Source: Gnetum montanum
Lineage: Eukaryota > Streptophyta > Gnetopsida > Gnetales > Gnetaceae
DNA length: 64,000 nt
Reading direction: 5' to 3'
Assembly: GCA_015680685.1 (NCBI GenBank)
Contig: MNCI01004329.1
Location: 120,469-184,468 of the forward strand
Under the pieces are notes generated by a model that ran no database searches, was not told the origin of the DNA, and was given only the letters and a program-made list of their open reading frames with translations. This document shows, piece by piece, positions 22,640 to 34,249 of this stretch. The translations under genes and the position numbers were made by a program. The number at the start of each line of letters is the position of its first letter. The stretch's first letter is position 1.

Positions 22640-23085
22640 TGAATAATCTATTTATGTGTAATGTGAGAAATTCTTACTCCAACTTCTACTTAAGAAAATG
22701 TTATATGAATCTAGCATATCTGTTCCTTGAATAGTTACCCTACTTTTTCTATGAGGTTCAAAAGTAATTTCTAATAGAAAATTGGATAATTGACCAACAA
22801 TCTTCACTCTACTCTTTTCCACTTGAACAATATTTTTATAGGATTTTTCAAGAGTCAAACAAACTTTTTTGCATATAGATAATGGCATGACAGTAGATGT
22901 AGCTCCAAGATCAACTAAACAATTGTGAAGATATTTGTTCCTTAACTTCATTATCAAAAGAAAAAGAGGAGCTTCCTTATTAGGAGTACAATCATAATTA
23001 GTTTTTGTTGTCTTATCCATGTTGGATACATAGCTTAATTCTGATTCTCCAACTCTCCTTTTTACTTTAATAAGCTCCAAAGCTT
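22640..23085 (-). pseudogene. E4 aspartic protease
   Basis: Open minus-strand frame 23080-22652 of 142 codons. Motifs: HNCLVDLGATSTVMPLSICK (the active-site DTGA is read as DLGA, Thr to Leu), VQVEKSRVKIVGQL, and YNIFLSRSWSKNF. This is the ordered pattern of Gypsy/Tat proteases (active-site loop, flap, C-terminal block). A short linker with LPWKGKPN-like sequence follows, then the archaeal-type RNase H. Confidence 0.8.
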
Positions 23086-23159
23086 TTCTTTGCTAATCTC
23101 CTATTTGTAATAATTAGTATATTCTAATCTTAGCCTTGACATGTTTAAGATCCTCAACT

Positions 23160-24640
23160 AGATCACACTCTCCATCTCCATAAAAGCATGGTTTCTTCAT
23201 CCATTTATTAAAAGACTGATTTTGAGTACTTTGCTCTACTCAATCTTCTTTATTCTTATTTTCCTCCTTTCTACGTAGTTTAAAAACTCTCCTCTTAGTA
23301 GATGGATCAAAAATGACATTTGGAGGCCTAGAAGTAGTTAATCTTTCTTTTGATCACTTGTATATATCCATCTTCTTCATTGTTATTACACTATTCATCT
23401 AATGATATATCCTCTTTAATACTTAATAGGGAAGAGGTATCACTAGATCCATTGTTAGAAGATTTTCTTATGTAATAAACACTAGATAGCCCATTATCCA
23501 ATTCAATATTGAGGAAGTTAGACATAGAAAAATAATTTTCATCCTCATCTTCTATTAGCTTAGTATCTTGATGCTTATACTTTCTATTTTTTTTTTCTTC
23601 TTTGATTTTAAATTTTTTCAAATCTTTTTCTAGTTTCACTACCTTGTTGGACAAGTCTTTTGTTAACTATCCTTTTTCAAATTCTTTGCTTTCTAGCCCT
23701 TGTTTTGTCTTAATATGAGATGGCTTGGGTAATCCCTTAAGTTGAGCAGAATCTTTCACAAGAATCATCATTTTCTCTTCTCTTTTTTGAGTTGTGAAAA
23801 TTTCTTTATTATTCAAGTTCAATTGTCTCTCTAATTGTATAGCTTCATTATAGGAGTCATTCAACATTAGCAAGTTTGAAGTTCTCCTTAATCATATTGA
23901 AATATTGGGATTCATAGCCTTAAGATAAGTATCTCTAAGAACTTCATCTGATGATCTATATTGTCTTTGAAAGAGCCCACAGATTCATTGAAATTCAATA
24001 TTGAAATCTCTAAGTGACTCTTTAACTCCTTGCTTAGCTTGTATTAACTCACAGTATAGTTGTTGTTGATCTAAATGAATGTCAAACTGGGCCAAGAAAA
24101 GACTTTTCATATCATCCCAACTTGTGATACTATTCCTTGACAAGTCTGAATACCAAATCTAAGCCATGTCCTTTAAATTTGCTACAAAAAACCTACAAGC
24201 TTGGTCCTGGTATTTAACATTTGCATGAGCCAAAGCTAACTCAGATAAGTGAATATATTCTTTAGCTAAGAAAGCTTTTCTAGGAGTAAAAGGCTCAAGA
24301 GAATATTTGTAAATTTCCTTAGGAACATCATTGTAATTTTCAAACCTTAATGGTGTAACTCCTTGCCAAGGATTCATAGGTTATGGATTTTTCATCCTAT
24401 TAGGACTTATTTTGATTGTTGAACTCTTATATTTCTTTAACCTTCTCCTATAGACTAATAAACTAGATAGAAGAGGTGATATCTTCATCCTTCTAGTTTT
24501 TACTCCACTACTTATTCCATACTTAAGAACTTTTTCTATTATTCTTTTGATGAATAATCAATCTTATGATCAAAAAACTTTAAATCTTCTAAAGTACCAA
24601 TCTGTGTGATCATTAACTTAAAATACTAGCTAATTCTTTC
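23160..24640 (-). pseudogene. gag: E4 gag
   Basis: Minus strand. Open parts are 24377-24159, 23873-23667 and 23654-23391. Visible: MNPWQGVTPLRFENY; a Retrotrans_gag core with FFVANLKDMA, WYSDLSRNSITSWDDMKSLF and ESLRDFNIEFQ; a leucine/charged stretch; a coiled-coil-like KVVKLEKDLKKFKIKEEKK segment; an acidic C-terminal region; and a possible zinc-knuckle remnant (CFYGDGECD, about 23190). It lies just inside the primer site and 5' LTR, the expected position. Confidence 0.8.
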
Positions 24641-24727
24641 AAGTCCTCCTAACAACAAAAATAACTATTGTTGTGCTAGAACTATCAATCTTTTTGAAGG
24701 TAATGAAATTAGGTAACAAATGTTTTT

Positions 24728-24744
24728 CCCTCCTTCTAGTGCCA
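24728..24744 (-). promoter_or_regulatory. Primer binding site of E4
   Basis: Minus strand TGGCACTAGAAGGAGGG, seven bases inside the LTR end CCACCAACA. It starts with TGG, complementary to a tRNA CCA end. I recall TGGCGCTAGAAGGAGG-type primer sites in plant Gypsy elements but am not sure of the tRNA. Confidence 0.6.
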
Positions 24745-24751
24745 AAAGAAT

Positions 24752-25853
24752 TGTTGGTGGCTATTTGGGACCACCAATGCTTAGATGCCTTCGATCTCAT
24801 GGCTTTGGAATAACAAGATGTGAAGGTGCTCTTCAAATAGGATTTAGGTGCTCCTTGGTCTTCTAGCAACACCAAAGCCTAGATACCTCCAAATAAACTC
24901 AGTGATTATGAAACAAACTAATCATGAGTATTTGTTTACTATTATGAATGTTGAAATGCTTGGGTTTGTGAATGAAAATGTAATTGGATATCATAAAAAA
25001 AATTTAACTAACTTTTTCGAATACTATGAGTTGTTGAAGATTCCTATTTTGTCAAACCACTTAGCCTACATAGTCCCTATAGTACATTACTTGAAACAAA
25101 TAAAATTTCACAAAAATACTTTAGCACAATTTTTCCAATCTACACCTAATTTTTCTCAAAGAGAAAGTTCCACAAGAAAACTAGAAATAGAGTGAGATTC
25201 AATTAGTTTTGTAAAAAGAAAAGAAAAGAAAGCATATTTATGTGGAATATCAAATATTTAAGCGAGATAAACTGACACGAGAAAACACTTCATAATAAAG
25301 CTATTCCAATTAAATCTATTAAAAATTATTCAAACCCTCTGAGCTCAACAAGCAATTTCATAAAAGACACTCTTATTTAACTATGAAAATGCTTTGTAAA
25401 TGACAAAATACAAGCTTCTATTTGGCTAGTTAATATCAATTAAGAATTGCAAACAATAGAACTTCTAGAAAAATTTGACAATTTTAAGATTGAAATATTA
25501 AGACAATAAACTTTAAAAGAAATAAAGCTACTTCAGTGATCATAAAGTATCAAAGATATTCTTGATTTCCTAGACTCAAACTTGTAATTTCTATAAGACC
25601 TTACTATTAAATTGCTCAAGATTATTTTCTAATACAACATAAGCTCTTATCTAGCAAACCTAATAGAAGTCTAATATTGTGCAAAAATAGAGCTATAAAG
25701 GCAACATAGAAAATCCCAAAATTAAATGCCAAGCATGATACTATCTAAACCATTAGCTAAGTAACTAAAACAAAATGAGAAGAAATGAACTCACAAGATT
25801 AAAATAAAGTAGCTGAATTGATGTCTTTAGCAAGCCATGCTTTACAATCTTCT
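24752..25853 (-). repeat. E4 5' LTR, truncated (repeat R1, copy 2)
   Basis: Begins TGTTGGTGGCTATTTGGG on the plus strand and runs parallel to 15149-16255. Similarity ends in CTTTACAATCTTC at 25853, where E5 sequence starts. The minus-strand U3 with TATA is therefore lost. The plus-strand 115-codon frame (24848-25195) lies inside this LTR and is not considered a gene. Confidence 0.7.
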
Positions 25854-27797
25854 ATCAGTTTCAATGGTCAGAGAAATGTACTTTGGCTTTCCAAAAGTTG
25901 AAAAAACTATTAACATCAAATCCTATATTAATCATGCCTTCAGAAAATGTTCAATTTGATGTATATACAAATGCCTCTAGTGAGGGATTAGGCTATGTTT
26001 TAATGTAGCAAAATTAGGTAGTTGCTTATGGATCAAGATAATTAAAACCTCATGAACATAATTACCTAATGCATGATTTGGAACTTGCAACCGTTGTCTA
26101 TGCTTTGCAAATATGAAGACATTATTTGTATGGAAAGAAATTTAGAGTATGGTCAGATCATCAAAGTTTAAAATACATTTTCACCCAGCTTAATTTAAAC
26201 ATGAGATAAAGACACTGGTTAGAATTCTTGTGTGATTACGATTTTGAGCTCTTTTATCATGAAGGTAGAGGAAACTAGGTGACAGATGCTCTCAACTAAA
26301 AGAGGTATGTTAAGGGAACCTTTTTACTTCAAAATACACTTGCTAATTTGATTAGAAAGGGAATAGAAAATGATAAGTTCTTTGCTAAGAAATTTGAAAA
26401 GAAGAACTTAGGTCAATTGAAAAATGAATTTAAAATTACTGTTGATGGTTTGCTACTTTTTCAAGATTGTTTATATGTTCCAACCAATGCAGAACTTAGA
26501 AATTTGGTAATGCAAGAACCCCATGAAATAGTTTATCCAAGTCATCTAGGGGTAGAAAAAATGCTACATGGAATCAAAAAAAAATTTTGATGCCCTAGAA
26601 TGAAAAAAGATGTTTCTGAGTTTGTGGCAAGGTGTTTAACATGTTAACAAGTTAAGGTTGAACATTAAGTATCAGCAGGCCTTTTACAACCACACAATAT
26701 TCTAGAATGGAAATGGGATGAGATTGGAATAGATTTTATTATTGGGTTACCTAAAGTTATTGGAGGATATGATTCCATAATGGTGGTAGTTGATAGGTTG
26801 ACAAAGTCAACACACTTCATCAAAGTGAAATCAAATTATGATGCTAGAAAGATTGTAGAAATTTATATTCAATAAATAGTTAGATTACATGGCATACCTA
26901 AGAAAATCGTTTTAGACAAGGATCCAAAGTTTACATCTCATTTTTGGCAAGCTATCCAGCAAGCTCTTAGAACAAAACTCAATTTCAACACAGCCTATCA
27001 TCCACAAATTGATGGTCAGGCTAAAAGAACAAATTAGGTGACAGAAGATCTTTTAAGAACCAATGTATTGGATCATCATAAAACTTGGAATAAGGTATTA
27101 CCATTGGTAGAATTTTCCTAAAATAACAACTACAAAAGCAACATTGAAATGGCACCTTATGAAGCCTTGTATGGTAGAAAATGTAGAGTTCCTAGCTCTT
27201 GGGATCAGCTTGAGGGAAATTGATTTTTGGGCCTGAGATGATTTTGGATTTGCAGATAAAGATGAATCAAATTAAAGAGAGACTAAAGCAAGCACAAAAT
27301 AGACAAAAGAGTTACACAAATAATAGAAGGAGGGACCTAGAATTTTTTGTTGGAGATGAAGTATTCCTAAAAGTCCAACCCTTGAAAAATGACATTAGAG
27401 GTGTTAAATAGAATAAACATAAACATAGATTTATTGGCCCTTTTGAAGTCTTAGAGAAAATTGGTCCTATTGCTTATAGAATAGCTTTACCTCCTAGTTT
27501 ATCACCTTTACATAATGTTTTTCATATTTCTATGTTATAGAGGTATGTTTATGATTCTAAGCATTGTTTGCAATGGGAAAACCTTTAGGTTAGCCTAGAT
27601 TATACCATCCAAGTTCAACTAATCTAAATTTTAGACCAAAGGGTGCTCAATCTCAGGCACTATACACTGTGCCAAGTTCAGCTTGATTAGAATGAGGATG
27701 GATCTAAAACCTCTTAGCAGATAGACGATGTGGTTAGAGAGAGCTACCCTCACCTATTTAAACATTTCCAAGAGGAAATGTCTTAAGGGGAGGAGGA
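25854..27797 (+). pseudogene. E5 chromovirus pol fragment: RNase H, integrase, chromodomain-like tail
   Basis: Plus-strand pol starting abruptly in RNase H. RNase H 25854-26310 (FQWSEKCTLAFQKLK, VYTNASSEGLGYVLM with Asp of the DAS motif changed to Asn, FRVWSDHQSLKY). Integrase HHCC 26490-26660 (PSHLGVEKML, CLTC). Core 26700-27060 ([40 protein letters not shown], where the catalytic Glu is Lys). C-terminal GPF/Y region 27410-27540 ([30 protein letters not shown]). Chromodomain-like tail 27590-27770 ending RESYPHLF. Stop at 27784-27786. The GPF and chromodomain-like end place it among chromoviruses, probably Tekay/Del-like. RT, protease and gag are missing; it adjoins the truncated E4 LTR. Confidence 0.85.
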
Positions 27798-29809
27798 TGT
27801 AATGAACCACTTCTCCTTGATTTTTTGCATTAACTATTGTAATAGTCTTTCTATATGTTTGTGTGCATGTTTTGTTGATAAGTTGTGTGTGTGCTTTGTT
27901 TGGACTATGGTGGAAATGGCTAATTGGAATAGTAATAAATTTTTTAACCAAATTTTTATATGTATTATGGTTAAATGTTTAAATACTTTATGCATAAGAA
28001 ATATGATTTAAAATACATGTTGAAAATGTTTTAAAATAATAATAATAAATAATATATGGGAAAATAGAATATTTTCTATTCTATTTCAACAGAGATGTTG
28101 AGAAACAAAAGAAAAACAGAGGGCAATACTCTAAGGTGTGCCTTAGGAGCTAAAATGGGTATGTTGAGATGCAAAAGAATGCTCATATTGAGGAACTTGA
28201 CATATGAATCAAGTTAGAGGAACCTGACCCATGAATCAAGGATATTGTGTGTAAATACCAAAGCCTTATATTTTATATTTCTTTATTTTATCTAAATGTG
28301 ATGCATTGTGCTTTTTAGTTTAAAATAGTATAGCATAAATACCCTCTCTATGGTTGTAGAAAGGTCATGTGATGACCTTTCAAGGCTCGTAAGATGATGG
28401 AAAAATTCACATCATTGATGACTTGAAAAAGAAGGTGCCTTATTTGATTATGTATCTTGAACTATCCTTATCATGAATCTATTTTAAAAACTTTTTGATT
28501 TCATCTTATGACACTTCTAAATGATAAAGAGATAAGGAATTGAACCTGAGATCTAGCAAAATTTGAATTCTAAAATATCAAAAATTGTTGATTTAGGAAT
28601 TGAACTTGCAACCTGTGAATATACATGTTTTATTAAATTTTTTTTATAGTGATCATGAAGAGAATTGAACTCATGACTCATTGTTGAAAAAAAAAAGAGA
28701 GAGAGAACTTAAAAAAAAAAAACAAACAGGTCCTAAGAAGTCAATTACAAGAAACCATCCATTATCCCTTATTCCACCTACAAATAGGGAGAGGAAGAGA
28801 GGAAAAAACATACAAATCAAAAGTAGTTGAGTAGGACAAAAAGAAAAAGGGATACAATAATAAAGAGTGTGACTAGGAAGGGAGAGAAGACTATGGCTAC
28901 TATAGGAGATAGCAAGGAGAAAGAAAATAAGTGTTGCATAGCAATCTAATATTATGATAATTCATCTTAGTAAGCAAGATATCTAAGAAGGTAAAATGGT
29001 CCATCTCTATTATGCTTGATAATGGCTAGCAAGGGCTGATTTTTTCAAACTTCTCTCTTCTTACTTGCCTAACCACCTTCATAATGTTTGCATGAAATTA
29101 TCAAGATTATTGTTGTAAGCTTAGATTGTTGAAATGTTTATTACGTTTTTTGGATCTCTTCACCCATCCTCTGCACTCTCGCACCTAAATGACTTGGATG
29201 AGAGTTTTTTTTGTAATGATTCAGAAACACTCATAACAATTTGGGGCATTTTTGGCAAAAGATTATCAACAAGGGCCAAGGATCCCTGATATGAGGATTG
29301 GTATCGCCGATAGAAAGCGAGAGTATCCGTGGGCCCATGGATAATTCTGAATGTTTTAAAATTATTGAATTCTTGGCTTTTGAATGGAATTTGATTGATG
29401 AACCCTCCCCCTTTGAATGCATAAATCTTGGATTTGAACCTTGAATTATACTTTTTTTTTCCTATACCTTCTCAAGTCTAATTTTAATATCTTTTTATAA
29501 GTTGATGGAGTGGGAGAAATCCTAGGATGTTAATTCATGGTTGTGATCTACCTATTCTCTATTATTGAACATATAAATTTCTTAATTAAATGATTAATGG
29601 TAAAATGGTTACAAAAGTTAAATTCATATGATCTTGTTTTGTGTGTTGCTAGAAATTATAAAATATTATTATGTGATTGAATAAATCTAAGCTTATTAAT
29701 TTATCTACTTTTGTGGTCATTTCTTTGGTTTAGAAATATGTAAATGATCCTAATTAGATATTTCTTTATAGGTTAAATAAAAAAAAGTTTCATTTTTTTA
29801 ATCTGATGA
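27798..29809 (+). repeat. E5 3' LTR and flank, interrupted by E2
   Basis: Starts TGTAATGAACCACTTCTCC immediately after the purine-rich TTAAGGGGAGGAGGA. A degraded TATA-like CTACAAATAGGGAGAGG stands near 28780. The far border is not determinable because only one copy is present; the LTR may extend to or beyond the E2 insertion point. Three minus-strand tRNA B-box-like remnants (about 28535-28690) lie inside. Short open frames here are not genes. Confidence 0.6.
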
Positions 29810-29814
29810 ATCTT
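29810..29814 (+). repeat. Target site duplication of E2, left copy
   Basis: ATCTT, identical to 42663-42667. Confidence 0.9.
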
Positions 29815-30764
29815 TGATGAGTCACATTAAGTTGGTTGCATCGACGAGGCCTCATCGATACGACCTCATTAACTAGGCCTCATTGACAAGGCCTAGTCAA
29901 TGCATCATACCATGCATTGATGAGGCCCCATCGACACAGTGTTGATTTTCTAGATTTTCAACTATAAATATGTGCTTACATGTGCATGCATGGCATAAGT
30001 GGATTGTAGTTGCAATGGAGCTCTTACATTTTTTCCATTTGAAAGTTAGAATTTTTCCTCTTATTGTCCACAACAAGAGTCATTGAGTATACAAATCTTT
30101 ATTCGAGCATTGTTGCACTTCAGCACGGTAGTGTGTGCGACAATAAATATGAGCTTTCTGATAAACCTTGCAGCACTTTGGATAGATTAGCTATTTTATT
30201 TATGCATTTAATATTTTCAATTATCTATTAAATGCTTTCCATTAGTTATTAAATATTTCCTATTTATTACGTTAATGAGGTAATTAAGCAAGATAGATTA
30301 CATACATAAGTATGACCACTTCGAGTATAACACATATTCACTTGGTAATCCTAACATTGTTATTGCTTGGTATGCCCAGTAGCATAGCACTTAGTCGCCC
30401 AGTGGTGGATACGTGGGTTCAAGACGTGTACGGAAAGTGGGAACAGATACTTGTGTCAGGATTAGTTAAATGATTAGTTAATTAGTTAATTTAGATTAGT
30501 TAATCAAATCCCTTTTTATCTACAATTCAAGCACCCAACTATAAAACATATAATATGATAAAAATAAAATGCCTTAGTTACACTTAACCATACCAACAAA
30601 TGTCACAAGTGTAATTGGGAAGACAACAATTAATCTTAAAGCTAGATTCACCTCCTAAATGGATAGTGCACTAAAAATGACAAAGTCCATAAAATTTGAC
30701 CAAATCATGCATGAATAATTTGTGATTCATATGGTTGGGCATAGGGGTACCTTGCCACTCATCA
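29815..30764 (+). repeat. E2 5' LTR
   Basis: 950 bp, TGATGAGTCACATTAAG to TGCCACTCATCA. U3 contains repeated CATCGA/GAGGCCTCATCGA motifs. TATA box CTATAAATA at 29962-29970. Last bases match those of E1, E3 and the split LTR. Confidence 0.95.
29962..29970 (+). promoter_or_regulatory. TATA box of E2 5' LTR
   Basis: CTATAAATA; the same box stands in the 3' LTR at 41859-41867. Confidence 0.75.
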
Positions 30765-30765
30765 T

Positions 30766-30783
30766 TGGCATTGTTGCTGGAGA
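30766..30783 (+). promoter_or_regulatory. E2 primer binding site (tRNA-Asp type)
   Basis: TGGCATTGTTGCTGGAGA one base after the LTR. The Athila-type primer site complementary to plant tRNA-Asp is TGGCGCCGTTGCCGGGGA; 13 of 18 match and all five differences are transitions. Confidence 0.8.
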
Positions 30784-30918
30784 CTTTATTTGTGGAACTT
30801 GCACTATTTAGGTTTAAGTGAATACCATTATATCATTGTATGAACCTAAAGGTCAATATCATTCCTACTATACATAGAATTATAAAAGCACATTGATAAT
30901 TTTATCTTATTTTGCAAA

Positions 30919-33370
30919 ATGTCTTCTTCTTCTCACAAGCATGAAGATACCAAACCATCAGTCCCACAGAATGCAAAGTGGTATACACTCATCCAGAGGA
31001 GTTTGTGCCAAATTTTACCTTCATCCTACATTAGGATGAATAGATGTGATGGCGTGATATGAAGGGCAACGTCATCTTGCCCCCTAATAGATCTATGCCT
31101 GGGATGGTATTTAAAACCCTTAAGAAGTTTGGCATAGCAAATCTTCATAAAGAATACATTGTGGATGGTTATGACACTCAAAACTACTATCCCACTAAAA
31201 CACAATGCAAACAAGATCAACATCAGGAGAAACTCCATGAAGCTACAAAGGGAAAACATTACACCAATCCCTTGTTCCTACTACACCAAGATGACAATGA
31301 GGATCCTCCCTTGGAAGGTTCTCAACATAAGATTCTTTGCCCTTACTACTAATGGTGAGGGTGTAAACCTGATCCTACAATCTACTATTCATAAATTGGG
31401 TTCAGGATAAAGTGATAGCTAAGGTAGATACTCGGGTAAACATTGCAACAACAATGGATCTAAGGATGGTGATTGTAACAAGCATAAGAGTGATGGCGAA
31501 CACTATGATGATAGTGGCAGTCCACCTTCCTCTTCATCCTCTTCATCTAATTTTGAACATTTCTCTTCATCTTCTAGTTATCATGGAAGCCCCCATTGAA
31601 ACAACCGTGATGAAGGTGATCACCAAGATAACAATGACCATGAAGGCCAACAATATCGAAGGGGTGGCCGAAACCATCATCGACATCATCAATGTAATGA
31701 TGATGATGAACCTCTATTGGTGACTTGAAGTATGCTCAACATTGTAGAGGTAGTAAAAATCCCAACTAGGCATCTGAAGGATAGCCAAATCAAGTGCTTG
31801 GATATGAACAATATCCCAAGATTTGAGGGGGGATACAATTTTGATCCACAAACACATCTACAAGATTTTCAAGATGTCCATGCCTTATAGAACATAGAGA
31901 ATGAGTAGTAGAAACTCTAAATTTTCCCAAGGATACTCATTAAGAAAGCTAAAAGTTGGTACCAATCCTTAGAGTCAGAATCTATCCATAGATGGAGTAC
32001 CATGTTAGAACTATTCAATGACAAATACTAGATGTACTCCAAAGTGTCTAATTTGAGAAGGCAAATCCAAGGCTAGAAACAAGGAGCACATGAACCCTTG
32101 GATGCTACCACGAATTGATACTATTCACTCCTACATTGATGCCCTAGCCATGGTTACTTTCAAAGGAAACAACTTCGTCACATCATAGATGGGCTCAGAG
32201 CCAAAACAAGAAGAACCCTTAGGGTGTATACCCAAGGAAGGTTGTTTGAAATGAAAGCTCATTAGATCCAAAGGTTAATTGAGCAAGTAGCAAAAGAAGA
32301 AGGTGAGCTATGAAAAAGGGAAAGTGCTTAAAAGTATAATAGGGACCCTTCCATTAGAAAATAAGAGGTCTGATTTTGTGACAAGGAGGAGTCACCACTT
32401 AATGAACTAATAAATAGAAAGACCTTACCCACCCAAAAACCTATTTCTGATATTTGGGCCAAGTTTGACAAGCTATGGGACTCTTTGGATGAAAATTTAA
32501 AGCTACTTTGTGGATTTTTGAAGAATCCAAAGAGCAAAATAGTGCTTGTAATTGTAAGAGGTGAAAAGAAGTTGAACATGCCTACTAAAGAGGTAAGGGC
32601 AAAGCTGCTATAGTAGAGGAAGTTATGGAGTTTGACTCTAATAATAAAACTGAATGTAACATCTGTCAATATGAACATTCAAAGGGATGTTTCCTTGTGG
32701 TGTCACACTTCCAAGAGTCTAGAGTGTATGCATTGAATCTTGGCCTAGCATGTAGGCAAGTTCTAAGATGATTACCTTATCCTCAAGGTAGTCCAAGGTA
32801 GTTCCACCAATAGTAACAAGTGTACTACCCAAGTGGAACTCCTCCACAACCATATGAATAATACCAATAGTGGTACCAACCATAGTCATGGGAAATGCCA
32901 CCACCAAGGCAACAGTCCCCTTATAGGTAACTAGATCCATACGAGTACTATGTTCGGTAGCTCATCTCCCCTATAAGTTTTGCAAGTCATGCATCATTCT
33001 AGCATCACTATTACCCTTCAAAGTATCATCAAAAACATTCATCATCTACTCAAGGGGAAAACCCACATTTGTATCCTTATCATCCTTCACATCCCTCTAC
33101 ACCTACACCTCCACCTTCAACCCAATTACCTCCTGCTCCATGTATGCACAGTGAGATTCCTCCACAGCCACAACAACGAAATGCAACAAGGGTTGTACAC
33201 TCACAACTAGTTTTTCAACTAAGTGGTCCAGATAATCAATCAAGGAAATGACCTTTCTTCTAGTCCAATAGTCCTCTCTAGCCCTCACAACCTATTCTAG
33301 CCTATTGTCTTGCATCTCCATCACCTTCATCCTCTACATCAAATACCTTCAAGTGCTCTTCAAACCAAGT
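30919..33370 (+). pseudogene. gag: E2 gag (decayed)
   Basis: ATG at 30919 after a 135-bp leader. N-terminal block 30980-31352 (EFVPNFTFILH; open part 31059-31352), a Ser/Asp/His-rich linker (31410-31690), Retrotrans_gag 31735-32350 (MNNIPRFEGGY, SWYQSLESESIHRWSTM, a NDKY block, RKQLRHIIDGL), a region with a possible zinc-knuckle-like CNICQYEHSKGC (about 32650) and a Tyr/Pro/Gln-rich linker (32750-33360; part open at 33069-33251). Frameshifts and TAG/TGA/TAA at former Trp, Arg and Gln codons. Much of it aligns with E1, which gives the frames. The plus-frame 31412-31723 and other overlapping frames are shadows. Confidence 0.8.
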
Positions 33371-33880
33371 GCTACCTAGGATTCGTAATGTAATGCTAAC
33401 TCATGTTGTTTCTAACTAGATCAAGGCTAGCAATATTCCTACAAAAAAATCTAACTTAGGAAGTCCACTCATCTATCTACAGATTATTGGACAAGATCCA
33501 TGCAAAGCTCTTCTTGACTTTGATTCCAGAGTTAATTTCATCTCCCATGACATGTACAAGGCTTGGAACCTACCACCTCTTAAGAAGAGCAACATTCATT
33601 TAGAATTAGCAGATTAGTCGATTACTATCCCTTTGGGATTAGTAGAGGACATTGTGATCACAATTTGTGGGTAGTACTATCCTACTGATTTTCTAGTAAT
33701 CAAGGTGAAAATTTTCAAAAAAAAACTTACCTATCATTATGGAAAGAGCTTGGTTAAGCATAGTCGACATGTGAATGGGTATAAGGGACCTATCTCTAGA
33801 AACATCCAAGGAAAATGAGCTATGAAAAATTGAGAAGAAGTGTATTCCATGTATCGCATACAATGATAATAGGTGCAATT
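33371..33880 (+). pseudogene. E2 protease region
   Basis: Aspartic protease of pol, aligned with E1 4431-4946. Motifs: PCKALLDFDSRVNFIS at the active-site position (Asp kept but the following Gly lost), NIHLELAD and SITIPLGLVEDIVITICG, YYPTDFLVIKV. A frameshift near 33715 follows the A-run. Non-functional as read. Confidence 0.7.
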
Positions 33881-34249
33881 ACATGCAAAGGATTTGGTCA
33901 ATCAAAAGCACATACATTAAAGCATGCAATCAATGTGCACAAGAGATCAATATTCAAAGGCGTTTGTACATAATAGCTACAAAGTAGAAGGGCACCTAGT
34001 GGTTGATAGCTAATTTAGATTGTAGAACAATATGCATGGAGTTAACTAAGAGCCTAACATGTGCTAATGTTGAAGGCATAGACAAAATTGAACAAGTTCA
34101 TTCCCAACTCTCTAATGAAGATGATGATACCTATTAGGGAGAGTTGGAAATCCATGATCACTTCAAGTAGAAGCCCTTAGAACTAAAAATTTTACCAGCT
34201 AAAGAATGGTAAACTAGTCATCATTAATTCCAAACTTGCTCCTAAGAAA

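Larger units (their letters stand above)
15149..25853 (-). mobile_element. E4: Tat-type Ty3/Gypsy element with an extra RNase H
   Basis: Read on the minus strand: 5' LTR (25853 down to 24752, truncated), primer site (24744-24728), gag, protease, archaeal-type RNase H, RT, RNase H, integrase, a 2.6-kb 3' region, 3' LTR (about 16533 down to 15149). The two LTR copies are direct repeats of about 1.1 kb in the shared part. The 5' end is lost where E5 begins, so no target duplication can be read. RT signature blocks (LVPVRKKNGDIGLCVDF, RLSNAEATFQRAM, VVSLDDITIYS) fit the plant Tat lineage. The 3' region contains repeat R2 and an unexplained ORF, so it may itself be nested. Confidence 0.8.

Noticed and set aside
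24848-25195. 115-codon plus-strand open frame
   Set aside because: It lies inside the E4 LTR copy. The other LTR copy (15250-15590) has stops and indels in the same frame, so it is not a gene.
31412-31723. 103-codon Met/Thr/Ile-rich frame in E2
   Set aside because: Shadow of the Ser/Asp/His-rich gag linker in another frame; the frame that continues into Retrotrans_gag is the real one. The same holds for 2491-2814 in E1.
33103-33288. Minus-strand 61-codon frame in E2
   Set aside because: Antisense of the Pro-rich gag linker; no independent evidence.
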